DNA from: Cryphonectria parasitica EP155
Lineage: Eukaryota > Ascomycota > Sordariomycetes > Diaporthales > Cryphonectriaceae
Assembly: GCF_011745365.1 (NCBI RefSeq)
Contig: NW_024468917.1
Coordinates: forward strand, 2,847,501-2,911,500
Reading direction: 5' to 3'
DNA: 64,000 nucleotides
The notes below the pieces were generated by a model. It was not told the origin of the DNA and made no database searches. It saw only the letters and a list, made by a program, of their open reading frames with translations. The position numbers were made by a program, and so were the translations under genes. Of the stretch, positions 9,717-20,044 are shown piece after piece. Numbering within the stretch: the stretch's first letter is position 1; every line of letters begins with the position of its first letter.

Positions 9717-10202
9717 ATGCACCAAGCGGGATTGTTCCTGCAATGCAGATTGCATGCTCGTTTCTTTCTGTTGGTATTTCCTTCTGAATATCTTTCTTTA
9801 TTAACTAAGACTTTTCCCTTAGTATCCCGGATTACTGATGAGTTAATCCGTATCGATGGATGCAAGCTTGAGGAGGAGGAGCGGTTGTTGGAATTTCAGG
9901 CTTGCATGAACGAATTGCTAGCTCGTTTGTTACAGCTGAAGAAGCAGCAACGCTTTCTTCAGGAGAAGGGGATAAAGCTGGTAAACAAGAGCTTGGAGGA
10001 GAAGGAGCGCGAGCGCATAGCTGCTGAGGTGCAGGCTGTGATTTCTGCGGAGCTCGTTATTGCTTCTGGAGGTTCTTCCTCTGAAGGTTTCGACTGGAAT
10101 TCTGTAGATGTGAGGAATGCAGTGGTGGATTGGTCGGGTTTCCTGGAGAGCGAGGTCTCTAAGGCTCCTGAACCTCAGTCCGGGGCGGAGCGATTATCTT
10201 AG
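9717..10202 (+). pseudogene. Antisense accessory ORF of C1, longest open copy
   Basis: 161 uninterrupted codons, the longest open copy of this ORF in the window despite RIP around it. The C-terminal two thirds are a charged helical region (CKLEEEERLLEFQACMNELL, KKQQRFLQEKGIKLVNKSLE, KERERIAAEVQAVISAELV) followed by the conserved block GFDWNSVDVRNAVVDWSGFL. The N-terminus differs from C0 and C4: an overlapping frame (9502-9804) contains CTKRDCSCNADC. A 49-bp GTATTT...CCCTTAG stretch at about 9772-9820 looks like an intron, but removing it does not join open frames. Stop TAG is at 10200-10202 and overlaps the pol stop (10199-10201). Whether it is still a functional gene is uncertain. Confidence 0.6.
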
Positions 10203-13200
10203 ATGCTAGCTTTCCTTTTCCAATATTCAGCTACCTTTTCCTAAGCATTTTCAACGTTTTTCTTCAGTTTCCAAGAATTTTCGCTTGCTGAATAATCTTT
10301 CCATTTAATAAGATATTCTCTTGTATTATCTATGCCTTTATGCTTAAGAATCTTCTCTATCTCATACTCTGATTCATTATTTTCCACTTCTGCTGTATTG
10401 TCTATTAGTATTTCCTGTACTACTGATTCCAGCAGTAAAATGTGGAAAACTGAATATATTCTCATCTCATAAGGTAATGCTAACTTGTAATTAACTAGAG
10501 AAATCTGCTGCAAGATTTTGAATAATCCTAGCTTCTTATAATCAAGTTTGTTGCTGAGTCTAATTGTTTTGATATTTTTCCGAAGTAGATAGATCTTATC
10601 TTCCTTCTGTAGAATTAGTTTCTTAATTCTCTTGGAATTTGCATATTGTACTATTTGTTCCTGGATGAATTGTAATTCTAATTAGAATTCCTTTTGAACT
10701 TTCTTAATCTTCTTAACTCTTTTATCTGCAGCTTCTGCATCTGCTTCTTGCAGTGCTTTGTAATAAGCTGTTGGATTATATTCGTAAAGCGTGAAGAATG
10801 GTGATTTCTTCGTTATACTTGTATCCGCACTATTATAAGCGAACTATATAAGAAGCAATAGATTAACTTAGTTGTTCTATTTCTAGTTAATATAGTATTA
10901 AAAGTATTATTCGATAATCTGATTTATTCTTTCTATTTGTTTATCTATTTGCGGATGAAATGCTGTAGATATTCTGTAATATATTTCAAGCTGTTTTATA
11001 AGCGAAATTCAAAACTTTGAATTGAACTTTCTATTTCTATTGGAGATCACTTCTTCTGATGTACTATAGTTAGCAATAATCATTCTAAGGAATGCATATA
11101 CGAGTTTCTCTGCTATATTGCTTTTCTTATAAAGAAGAAAATAAGCATACTTGCTTAGTTTGCAAATTACTATTAGAATGCTATTGTATTGCACTTTAAT
11201 TAAGAGTTCTTATAAGAGAAATAGCTTAGTAATAAAGTTTAGATTAATAGATTGCTAAATAGTTATAGATACTAGTAAGAGATACAGTAGTTTATAAGGC
11301 TTATATCTTTCTGCTTTATTCTTTTTGCAGCTATTATATTATTATAGAATGCTCTTAATTCTTTTCCTAAGATCTGATAAGTTCTAATATCTTTTGATAT
11401 ATTTATAGATTGCTTTAATTCTCTAATATCCATATACTAGTATACTATATACATTCTTGATATAATTATCTTATTCATCTGAAGTTATTAATTCTGAATT
11501 CTTTTCCGAGAGTCTTATTCTGAGAGCAGCATTCAGTTCTTTGTATACATTAATAAGATTTTCCAACTCGTCTTGGGCAAAGATGTTCTGTATGTTCAAG
11601 GAATCTGTATCTTGATAGTTTGATCTTCTGCTAAGAGCATCTGCTTATCCGTTCTCTGAGCTTTTGCAGTATACAATCTTGAAGTTGAACTGTAAGAGGA
11701 ATTCTGCTTATCTAACTTATTGCTTATTCAAAATCTTAGTTATTATAAATGTAATCAGATTCTTATAATTCGAATAAACTATAATTGGATATTATATGCT
11801 AATGAAGTAGTATTATTACTTCTTGAAAGCTTTTACTATTGTTATAAGTTTCTAATTAGGAATTCTGTAGTTGATTTCTGAGCTATTCAACTTCTTTGAG
11901 AAGTTGCTTATAATTCTTAGATATTCTTAGTTATCTCGCTAGCCAAGTTGTTCTCCGAGTGCATATTCTAATGTATTGATCTCAACTTCAAAAGGTTTAT
12001 AGAGATCTGCTTTATATAGAATTGGCTCTGAGGTGATGTACTTGATGATCTTATTAAAGGCTTTTTGTGCTTTGGGAGTTTATTCGAAAAGCTGTTCTTT
12101 TTTGGTAAGATTTATAAAGGAATATATAATCTAGCTATAGTTCTTAATAAACTGCTTATAGAAATTGATGTATTCAAGAAAAGATCTAATATTCCTAATA
12201 TTTCTGGGAACTAGCTAATTTCTGATAGTTTCTACTTTATCTTTCTATAGCTTAATACATTCTGGCTTGATTGTAAATCCGAGATAATTGATCTTTTGTA
12301 TGTGAAAGTAACTCTTTGCAGGTTCTATAAGAAGTTTTGCATCTTGAAGCGTTTGCAATACTGTTTTCACATGTTCCTTATATTCTTTAAGTATTCGAGA
12401 GTAGATAAGAATATTATCAAGATAGATAATAATGAACTGATTCAGATGCTTGCATAGAATGTAATTGATTATTTCTTGAAATGAAGCTGGAGCATTCATT
12501 AAACTAAAGAGCATAATCAAATATTTGTAGTATTTATAGTATATTCTAAAAGCAGTTTTTCATTCTTCTTCTTTCTTTATTCTAATCAGATTGTAAGCTT
12601 CTTTTAGATCTAGAACTGTAAACTATTATGCTCCTTGCAATCTATTTCATAGTTCCTTAATAAGTAGTAACAAGTATCAGTTCTTGATTATAATATTATT
12701 GAGTTGCTTATAATCAATATATAGCTTAAGCTTACTGTTTTTCTTAGATATAAACAGAATAAGATATTCTGCTGATAATTGTAATAATTGTATATATTCT
12801 TTCTTAAGATTCTCATTAAGATATTTCTAAAATGCTTCTAATTATATCTTGTTTAGTTCATAGATAGGGAAGAATTTGGGCTATTTTCCTTCTTGTAGCA
12901 GGATCTTGTAGTTGTATAAGCTGTATTCTAGCAATCCTGTATCCAATTCTTTCTGGAACAGTTTCTTAAACTTGTAATATTCTCGTAGTATGTTCGCAAG
13001 TGTTAGTTCTGATCTCTGTACTATTTCTGCTATCTGGAGGAATAGTAGGTACTGTTGAGCATGCTTCTTTTCTGATAGCGTTTTTGGTAACGTTTTTGAG
13101 AGCTTTGAGCATTCGCTCCGGGCTGGATTGAGCGCTTGAAAGCCTAGTTTCGGAGTTTTTCCTGTGTGGTTCTACAATTCATATTCTGAAGCTTTTCCTT

Positions 13201-13228
13201 GTTGCTTCGAAGCGAACTAACTTGCTAA
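10199..13228 (-). pseudogene. pol of C1, 3' two thirds (RT, RNase H, integrase, chromodomain)
   Basis: Minus-strand reading gives, from right to left: RT N-terminal region (about 12990-12700), RT palm at 12245-12520 (NAPASFQEIINYIL, then YLDNILIYS where active Ty3/Gypsy RTs have YLDD), RNase H, integrase core near 11009-11194 (ILIVICKLSKYAYFLLYKKS, then SNRNRKF where SDRDxxF is expected), and the chromodomain at 10241-10513 (EVENNESEYEIEKILKHKG, REYLIKWKDYSASENSW). The catalytic Asp-to-Asn changes are what G-to-A mutation produces. The frame ends WKRKASI then TAA at 10199-10201. It continues beyond insert A at 29501. Confidence 0.85.
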
Positions 13229-13547
13229 TGAACCAGAACTAGGGCGCCGTCGCCCTCGAAAGAAAAAGAGATAAACAGCTGCCGAAGCAATGAGCAAGGG
13301 CTCGTGCAACCCAAGCGTGCCTGTGCAGATGAGAACAGCAAACTAAGGCTACACAGGCGCAAGAACAGGATGAAAAACCTGTCTTAGATCTGTCCAAAGG
13401 ATTCAAAATTGAAAGGAAGAGAAAGGATACTTCATTATTGCTTATAGCTAAAGAATTTGAAAAGTGGGTGGTATCCTTTATATGTATGAGGATCCTTGAT
13501 CCACTGTATTCCATATCCTACGGACTACTACCCTGGCTACCACAACA
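13229..13547 (-). repeat. 3' LTR of G copy A
   Basis: 319 bp. The outer end (TGAACCAGAACTAGGGCGCC) is unmutated, the inner end reads CTACCCTGGCTACC where intact copies have CCACCCTGGCCACC. Confidence 0.9.
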
Positions 13548-14958
13548 GTTCTCCCCCAGCAACTTTCTTCCAAAGTTGCAACAAGTCCAATGGTATGCTA
13601 GGTCTGATCAGAAGGAGATGAAGTAAAGAAAGAAAGAATTTATTGCAAACTGCTAAAGGAAACATTGCAAATCAAACTATCCTTCCAATTCAACTCTTAT
13701 ATCTCTCTCTATTGCTTAAGCTATTATTCAAATCAATGCAGGAGTATTAGTATTCATCTTCAGTTCATTCGTAATACGAGCACGATTTGGATAGATTCTA
13801 ATGCTAATCTCTTCTCTATTTCTATCTGCTTTCAAACTCTGCTTAAGCAGCAGCAGCAGCAGCAGTTCTCTTCTGATTCTGCATTCTTATTCGACGAATC
13901 CTTTCGCAGTCTGCTTCATACATATCCATCTTGATAGCATAATCGAATTCTATTCAGTTCAGAGAATCTACTGAGAGCCTGATAAGATTAAGGCTATGAA
14001 GCTTATTCCATAGAAGCATATGAAGCTTCTAAGATCTATCAGGAAAACTGAGAAGCATGATATTGCTGCTTCTCAGTTTCTAATGCAATGGAGCTTCAGT
14101 AGTACGTTCAAGCCTAGCTGTTTGCTGCATTGATAGATTGATTATCGGTTCTGAACCGACAAGCGTTTCTCGAGATAAAGAGGAGTAAGGATTAGTAGGA
14201 GTTTCGAATAGGAGTTAACTTAACTCTGAGCTGATATTACATCCTTTTGATAAATGCAAGATTGGGCTAGCTGGAGCTGTACTCTCTCGGAACTGTTATC
14301 TTAACAGAATTAGGCTAGATGCTTTACTCGCTCTGAAATTCTCTAGAGCAAAGGCTAATATATTTCTTCTCATTCTATTGAAATCGCTTTTAATAGATAG
14401 TTCAGGCAAATCTGCAACTCTTCCTACGAAGAAGATAACATTCAGCTTGTAGATTATATTCAGTACTCCACTAGCTTTCACTTGTACAGCCTTGTATTCT
14501 TGAAGTAAAGCACTTCTTCTTAATAGCTGATTAGGATATCGCATATAGTTGCTGTATCCCAGCTCATAGGAGAAGGCTTAGCAGTGCAAGCTCATTATAG
14601 CCATCTCTATACCCCATTCTTTCACATTTTATACAATCTCTCTATAGTTAAGATAGAGAGCTTGCTTTCAGTCTGAACAGCTACTAGATGATTAGTAGAA
14701 ATCAGTAGATTCCAGGATTCGAAGGCGAAATAGTTCGATTGCATAGAGCAGAGCTGCATTCGAATCGTTATTTAGCAGTATAGTTAGAACATTCTCAAAA
14801 TCCCAATCCCGATTAGCTCCAGTACTTCTGAGCTAACTATTCAGATAGTACTTGCTTGCATAAGCTAGTAGGATATTGCTGAATTTGTATATAGCAATGT
14901 AAAATCCTTTTTCAGTCTTTATATCGAGCTAAGACAGAGCATAAGCTGAAGTTGCTAT

Positions 14959-15279
14959 TGTTGTGGTGGCCAGGGTGGTAGTCCGTGGGACATGGAGTAC
15001 AGTGGGTCAAGGGTCCTCATACATATAAAGGATACCACCCACTTTTCAAATTCTTTAGCTATAAGCAACAATGAAGCATCCTTTTCTCTTCTTTTCAATT
15101 TTTGAACCCCTTGGACAGGTCTAAGACAGGTTTTTCACCCTGTTCTTGTGCCCGTGTGGCCTTAGTTTGCTGTCCTCATCTGTACAGGCACGCTTGGGTT
15201 GCATGAGCCCTTGCCCATTGCTTCGGCAGCTGTTTGTCCCTTTTTCTTTCGAGGGCGACGGCGCCCTAGTTCTGGTTCA
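14959..15279 (+). repeat. 5' LTR of D
   Basis: 321 bp, TGTTGTGGTGG...CTGGTTCA. Differs from the G5 LTR at only two positions by eye. Confidence 0.92.
15021..15030 (+). promoter_or_regulatory. TATA-like element in the G-type LTR
   Basis: ACATATAAAG lies about 63 bp into the LTR and is kept in all G LTRs (in G5 on the minus strand at about 58044-58051). It is the likely core promoter of the genomic RNA; no mapped start site is available. Confidence 0.5.
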
Positions 15280-15280
15280 A

Positions 15281-15297
15281 TGGTGCGGTGAGTGTGG
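15281..15297 (+). other. Primer-binding site of D
   Basis: One base after the 5' LTR the sequence TGGTGCGGTGAGTGTGG begins with TGG, the complement of a tRNA CCA end. Copy A retains a RIP-altered version beside its 5' LTR (around 29165-29181, minus). The matching tRNA was not identified. Confidence 0.55.
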
Positions 15298-15456
15298 ACT
15301 TAGCTGTTCAGGCTGGTAGCTCAGGGCTGTTTGCGTCACAGTTCGTGAGGATCAGTAAGAGCAGCAAGTTTACCCTATGGACGGGCGCACTCTTTTTCCC
15401 TGCTGAGCTCTTTTATTTTCCTTTATCTATCACGCTTACACGACAGGCTGTGCATC

Positions 15457-16839
15457 ATGTCTGGACTCTGGGTCATGCCTGAGACCTCTCGTAAAGGGGA
15501 GATGGGTGGACAGAGGAGGAGTGGTGTGAGTTCTGGTCGTGGGCTGGTGAACGATGCGTTGAGCCCGCGGGCCAATATTACGAAGAAACGAATTCCTTTT
15601 TCCAACATTTCCCACATCAATCAACGATCCTACACAGAAGCTGATACAGCTCAGACCTGTACAGGCTGCGGCGGAAAGTTTAACCATGTCGGATGTGGGT
15701 CCATGGTTAAATTACAGAGTGGGATGCTTTTGGTGGATGGTACTCTGTGGAGAAAAGTGGCATGGTTAACAAGGTCTGTGCTCCTTGCGATGGTCCGATC
15801 AGCACGCTCTACCTGGACACGTCTGGCCACATTGATCCTTTGGATCAAAAGCTTGCTGGTTGCATTATCCCAAAAGCGAAGGACACAGGGAGGTGAAGAT
15901 GAGGAACCGTCAGTGCACACGAGGAATAGAGGTCGAGGATTACGACGACATCATCCGATGTCGAACTTTAATCGACGCCTTACACCTGGTCAGAAATGCC
16001 TCCATTGGTTGGCAGGACTATTGATAAAGGAAATCCCAGTGCAGCACAGAACAGCCAACTCAATCCCTTGTTGTTCATCACAAGACAGACCTCATGCACG
16101 CTCCACTCACAGACTGAACCTCCCTCAAGCACCTGAACCCCCTCGACCTCCACAGTATTGTCTTCCGCAGGATACGGAAGGCATTCCGGCTGTGGCGCCC
16201 TCAACTCAAGGATCTCGAACCAGAAAGCCAAAGAAACATCGAGGGAAGCGACAACCAGGAAAAAGGATAGCTTCTTCATCTGACAAGTCTCCTGACCCAA
16301 CCCCGAGCTCGTTTGGTTCCTCTGCGAGTGGACAGTATGGATCTAACTTCCGGTTCCCTTCCCATAGCGAACTCGCTGGTGGCAGCTTGACACTGTTTTC
16401 TCGGATGGAAGTCTCATCATGGCTGAAGCGTTTCGACTGGTGGCGTCAAATCAAAGGCATTGACGACACTCAGGCGCTCAACTTCATGAAAGGCTTCTGT
16501 TCAGATGCAGTCGTTGCTGGGAAAGTAGAGAGATATACCACGAGTGCCAAGACATGGGGCGAACAGAAGGACCGACTGTTGGTTGCATATCAGCCCTGGG
16601 ATCATCTCCAAGCATACACACCTGAGCAGGAGCGGCTGAACATCATCAACAACCGTTTCATTACTGATGCTGCGAGCTTGTGGTCATTCGTTGTTGACTA
16701 TAACAACGCTCTTACCCGTCTCAAGATCAGGGATACTCAGCCTATTGCTGAGGCTTGGATGAAACTCCTCTCGACTTGGATCAAGCGTCTTCGAGCTGAC
16801 CACGGTATTACCGCTGAGAAGGAGGAGACTCAAGACTAG
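15457..16839 (+). CDS. gag-like ORF of element D
   Basis: 460 codons. The last 155 or so residues look like a Ty3/Gypsy capsid: LTLFSRMEVSSWLKRFDWW, ALNFMKGFCSD, WGEQKDRLLVAYQPWDHLQA, ERLNIINNRFITDAASLWSF, AWMKLLSTWIKRLRADHG. Before this is a Ser/Pro/Lys-rich linker. The N-terminal half is less convincing, because other frames there also look coding (C-A-P-C-D-G-P at about 15790 in another frame). Compared with copy B it has lost about 80 bp just before the stop, and the terminal TAG sits where CAG is expected. gag then continues out of frame at 16841-17362. The ORF is therefore a damaged gag, perhaps still making capsid. Confidence 0.6.
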   Translation: MSGLWVMPETSRKGEMGGQRRSGVSSGRGLVNDALSPRANITKKRIPFSNISHINQRSYTEADTAQTCTGCGGKFNHVGCGSMVKLQSGMLLVDGTLWRKVAWLTRSVLLAMVRSARSTWTRLATLILWIKSLLVALSQKRRTQGGEDEEPSVHTRNRGRGLRRHHPMSNFNRRLTPGQKCLHWLAGLLIKEIPVQHRTANSIPCCSSQDRPHARSTHRLNLPQAPEPPRPPQYCLPQDTEGIPAVAPSTQGSRTRKPKKHRGKRQPGKRIASSSDKSPDPTPSSFGSSASGQYGSNFRFPSHSELAGGSLTLFSRMEVSSWLKRFDWWRQIKGIDDTQALNFMKGFCSDAVVAGKVERYTTSAKTWGEQKDRLLVAYQPWDHLQAYTPEQERLNIINNRFITDAASLWSFVVDYNNALTRLKIRDTQPIAEAWMKLLSTWIKRLRADHGITAEKEETQD

Positions 16840-16840
16840 C

Positions 16841-17362
16841 TTGCATCTGGCGCTGCAAATCCTCAACTCCATCAGCAGGCGCAATTCCAAGCTCCTTTGG
16901 TGCCACCACCTCAACCGATTCCTGACCAGGCGCGACCTGTGCTTGTTTCTCAGCCGACTCATGGTTTCCCCAATCACCCGCCAGCTCAGGTTGGGCAAAC
17001 TGGGGGGACCATTGCACTACCAACCTCCTCAGCACTCAACCGGCGAATGGCAAGGCCAGCCTGAAGCAACTAAACAGATCCTGAAGCCCGAATCTGTCCA
17101 GAAGCCCGAGCAGGGGTTGAACCACTTGGCATCTCTGATGGAGCAACTTCGCATCGATCAGATTGCAATGGCTCACTCTTTGAGACTGCAATCTGAGACT
17201 CTCAGACAAACCCGGGATGTCTCATACGATCAGACCAAGGCTCTGCGGGAGATCTCACAGCTGATCAGGCGCCCCCAAACCATCTCTGCAAGGAATCCCC
17301 TTCAAGGGAGCACAAACTCTTTGCAGATGAGCACTGCTTATGCGAGCTCCTTGGCGGGGTGA
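16841..17362 (+). pseudogene. Remainder of gag in D, frame-shifted
   Basis: Residues from about 70 onward (ATKQILKPESVQKPEQGLNH, SLMEQLRIDQIAMAHSLRLQ, SYDQTKALREISQLI) align with the gag continuation in copy B around 33180-33440. In B it leads into a CCHC zinc knuckle (33549-33590); in D the knuckle is deleted and the frame ends at the fusion to the pol tail. Confidence 0.65.
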
Positions 17363-17660
17363 ACCAGACAACAACACCCTCGAGGTTCGGGAGATGGACA
17401 TGAGCGACGACACTACATTCTGGGTCCCAGATATCATTGGCCATGATCCTATACCTGGTCAACCAAGTCCAAACCCAGGAGACATAGATCTGACAACCGA
17501 GACCGATGATAATGTCAGGGAAGAAAATAATGGTGGAGACGACGGACGTCTTACACGGGCAAGGGAGAAAGAGAAGCGAGAACAGGAGAAAGCGGATAGA
17601 AGCGGGATGTTTATAACAATTCCGACCAAGTCTGCCTTCTTGGCTCGTGGGGGAGGCTGA
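17340..17660 (+). pseudogene. pol C-terminal tail in D
   Basis: 106 codons, MRAPWRGEPDNN... to TKSAFLARGGG, matching the C-terminus of G5 pol with many conservative differences (roughly 70% identical by eye). Acidic middle (TTETDDNVREENNGGDDG) and a basic coil (TRAREKEKREQEKADRSG). Integrase and everything before it are absent. Confidence 0.75.
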
Positions 17661-17736
17661 TTTCTTTCTATCCATATTTCCTTTGGTTCGCAAAACACGT
17701 TTTCCTTTTGTCTTTCCTATGTTATCTCGTGTGTTT

Positions 17737-17753
17737 TGCTGGGGGAGGAGGGA
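17737..17753 (+). other. Internal polypurine tract in D
   Basis: TGCTGGGGGAGGAGGGA, sharing its first 13 bases with the 3' polypurine tract at 18583-18598. It lies 77 bp after the pol stop and has an equivalent in G5 (62076-62092, minus). Confidence 0.6.
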
Positions 17754-18015
17754 CGAAGTGTCGTCTGCTACCACCCACTACAGAATACTATAAAATCACC
17801 CAAATTTTAAAAGCACCCGGTACAGAGCATGTTGACCAGCTCTGAGACCATTTCACTATGAAGACCGCAGCTGCAGAAACGCAATGTATTGGAATGCAAG
17901 GCATGAAAATGCAAAGCGTTGAAGAACGCCGCAACCTAAAAGAACTCCTTCCGACCCCTATGCCAGCTCACCTCGAAGATCGCCAGCCGGTCCAGGAGCA
18001 ACAATCCAGCTGTCA

Positions 18016-18348
18016 ATGCAGCAAACGGCCAGGCCTGGTCAGACTACTGATGTTCCATTGCACCGAAGATTGAGAAGCAGCAATATCATGCGTTCTAATC
18101 TTCCTGACAGACCTCGGCAACCTCATGTGCCTTTGTGGAGTGAGCTCCATAGTCTTGCTCCTGTCAGACCCTCAGTAGGTCTTGAGAATTGGACAGGATT
18201 CGAGCATGCTATCAGGATGGATGTGTGGAGAGCAGACTGTGAAAGGATTGAACGGACGGTGGTTCAGAATAGAGAGAGGGCCACTGCTACTGCTGCTGCC
18301 CGGGCGGAGTTCGAGAACAGACAGGGACGAAGGGAAGGTCGACATTAG
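18016..18348 (+). pseudogene. ORF3 C-terminal region in D
   Basis: 110 codons from MQQTARPGQTTDVPLHRRLR to the Ala/Arg-rich end AAARAEFENRQGRREGRH, homologous to residues 445-554 of G5 ORF3 (roughly 70% identical by eye). In the same frame the upstream sequence from about 17935 also matches (TPSDPY, SSPRRSPAGPGA). Retention in a stripped-down element may reflect a cis-acting RNA role or a useful peptide. Confidence 0.7.
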
Positions 18349-18582
18349 GATGTATCCAGATTGCGCCCGCGCTGCAAACAGATCATGGGCGGATATTGGT
18401 AATACTGCGTTGACTTGAGTGAGGACTCAGACAATCAAACTGGGTGCAGAGGTCGGATTGCGAAATGGTTTGGGTTGCAGTGCTTCCTTCGACAGCTTGC
18501 GATGGATTCTTTAGTTCTTTCTTTTCCTTTCTATCTGACCAGACCTGGCACACCATTGGACTTGTCGCAACTTTGGAAGAAA

Positions 18583-18598
18583 GTTGCTGGGGGAGGAC
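18583..18598 (+). other. 3' polypurine tract of D
   Basis: GTTGCTGGGGGAGGAC directly abuts the 3' LTR (TGTTGTGG at 18599). Confidence 0.75.
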
Positions 18599-18919
18599 TG
18601 TTGTGGTGGCCAGGGTGGTAGTCCGTGGGACATGGAGTACAGTGGGTCAAGGGTCCTCATACATATAAAGGATACCACCCACTTTTCAAATTCTTTAGCT
18701 ATAAGCAACAATGAAGCATCCTTTTCTCTTCTTTTCAATTTTTGAACCCCTTGGACAGGTCTAAGACAGGTTTTTCACCCTGTTCTTGTGCCCGTGTGGC
18801 CTTAGTTTGCTGTCCTCATCTGTACAGGCACGCTTGGGTTGCATGAGCCCTTGCCCATTGCTTCGGCAGCTGTTTGTCCCTTTTTCTTTCGAGGGCGACG
18901 GCGCCCTAGTTCTGGTTCA
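18599..18919 (+). repeat. 3' LTR of D
   Basis: 321 bp, no difference seen from the 5' LTR, so the insertion is recent or recently converted. Confidence 0.92.
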
Positions 18920-20044
18920 CTATATTAACTAAGAAGAGAATTCATAGATGCTTCTATCTAGCTTTATATCTAAGCAGATCCTGCTTATTAAGAATATTAG
19001 AAGAGCTAGATGGATAAGCTATTAATGAAATACGAAGACATCTCATCAAGAATACATCTTATTAGTTATACTGAGCATAATGATGAAAAGCAGCTACAGC
19101 ATGCTGCAAACTAATATCTTGAGAGATTCCTGCATCTAAGAATCCAACCAGATCATAGATATCGAGAAGATATCTGAAAGAATTAGCGCTGAAGATCATA
19201 AGCAAGTATAACTTGCAAGGGAGTAACTCTGGAAAGTACTTCTCGACGAGTCCTGCTGCTAGATAATTTTCTTCGTTCCTTAGACTGAAGTAGAGCGAAC
19301 AACTCTTGATTACTTCAGTTGAGTATAGCGCTCTGGGAAAAACAGTTCGAAAGCAGTAAGTCTTGATTATCCAGTCCTCTTAGCTATGCTGAATAGATAG
19401 GAACAGAGAGTACTTGAATTCGGCTATTGCTGCTGAATTGAAAGAAAAGTAAAAAGAAAAGAACAGCTTTATCGGAAGATAAGCAATTGTGAGAAGGATT
19501 TGCAAAGATATAAAATCAAGAAACTGAGAGAGTATTAACTGAGAAAGAAAGATAGAGAAGAATGCAGCTTCAGCCTAAAGATCTATTAAGAAAAATAATG
19601 TTATATAAGCAGAGTAATTAATAATTTGCTCTGATATTAGTATATAGATCTAGAGCAGCGTTGATAAGAAAGAAAAAGAGTATATATATGCTTGAGAAAA
19701 ATAGTTATAAAAAGATTGAAGGAGGAAGAAGAATAGCTAGCTGCAAGTATAGATGAAATAGCTAATTTATCTTATCTAGCAACTACTCAAGTAATTCACT
19801 GCTTTTCATTTATTACAAAGCAAATAGCTTTACTCTTAGCTAGATAAAAGCTGTTTAGCAATAGACTGGATAGAAGATATAATAACTCAGTTGAATGTAT
19901 TTATTACTCATTGCTATCTCATCAATCTTCAGCAATCTGTTTAATAATCTCTCCCTCAGTTCATCTTGCCTTTTAATTCGTTCTTTGCACAACAACTTCT
20001 CCTTCTATCAACCTTCTCTTGCCCAGCTCTGCAATATGCTCAAG

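Larger units (their letters stand above)
14959..18919 (+). mobile_element. Element D: short non-autonomous derivative using family G LTRs
   Basis: 3961 bp with 321-bp LTRs (14959-15279 and 18599-18919) that I read as identical, and a CTAT target duplication (14955-14958 and 18920-18923). Internal order, plus strand: primer-binding site, gag (15457 to about 17345), then a fusion near a GAGCTCC sequence at 17344-17350 to the last 106 codons of pol (17340-17660), an internal polypurine tract, a second fusion near 17935 to the C-terminal ORF3 third (to 18348), polypurine tract, 3' LTR. About 5.2 kb (gag end through integrase) and about 2.5 kb (antisense gene and ORF3 N-terminus) are missing relative to A and B. 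There is no RT or integrase, so it must move in trans. It is GC-normal with no RIP-like decay, unlike its host copy A. Confidence 0.9.
13798..19427 (-). pseudogene. ORF3 relic of copy A, interrupted by D
   Basis: Coordinates 13798-14958 plus 18924-19427 align without gaps to ORF3 of G5 (58366-60030). The start codon ATG is ATA here, and many CAG/CGA/TGG codons have become stops. Element D splits it at the position equivalent to G5 59526. Confidence 0.85.

Noticed and set aside
9772..9820. Intron-like GTATTT...CCCTTAG in the C1 antisense ORF
   Set aside because: Removing it joins frames that stop within a few codons, and the unspliced frame is open.
8110..10513. Open frames at 8110-8322 and 10241-10513 as host chromodomain genes
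   Set aside because: They are the C-termini of RIP-damaged chromovirus pol frames, collinear with C2, and their apparent starts are just ATGs after stops.
13846..13863. CAG trinucleotide run as a functional microsatellite
   Set aside because: It encodes, on the other strand, the Ala run of the ORF3 tail and is present in every G copy.
17265..17774. 169-codon minus frame in element D
   Set aside because: Opposite the pol tail, whose homology to G5 fixes the plus strand as coding.
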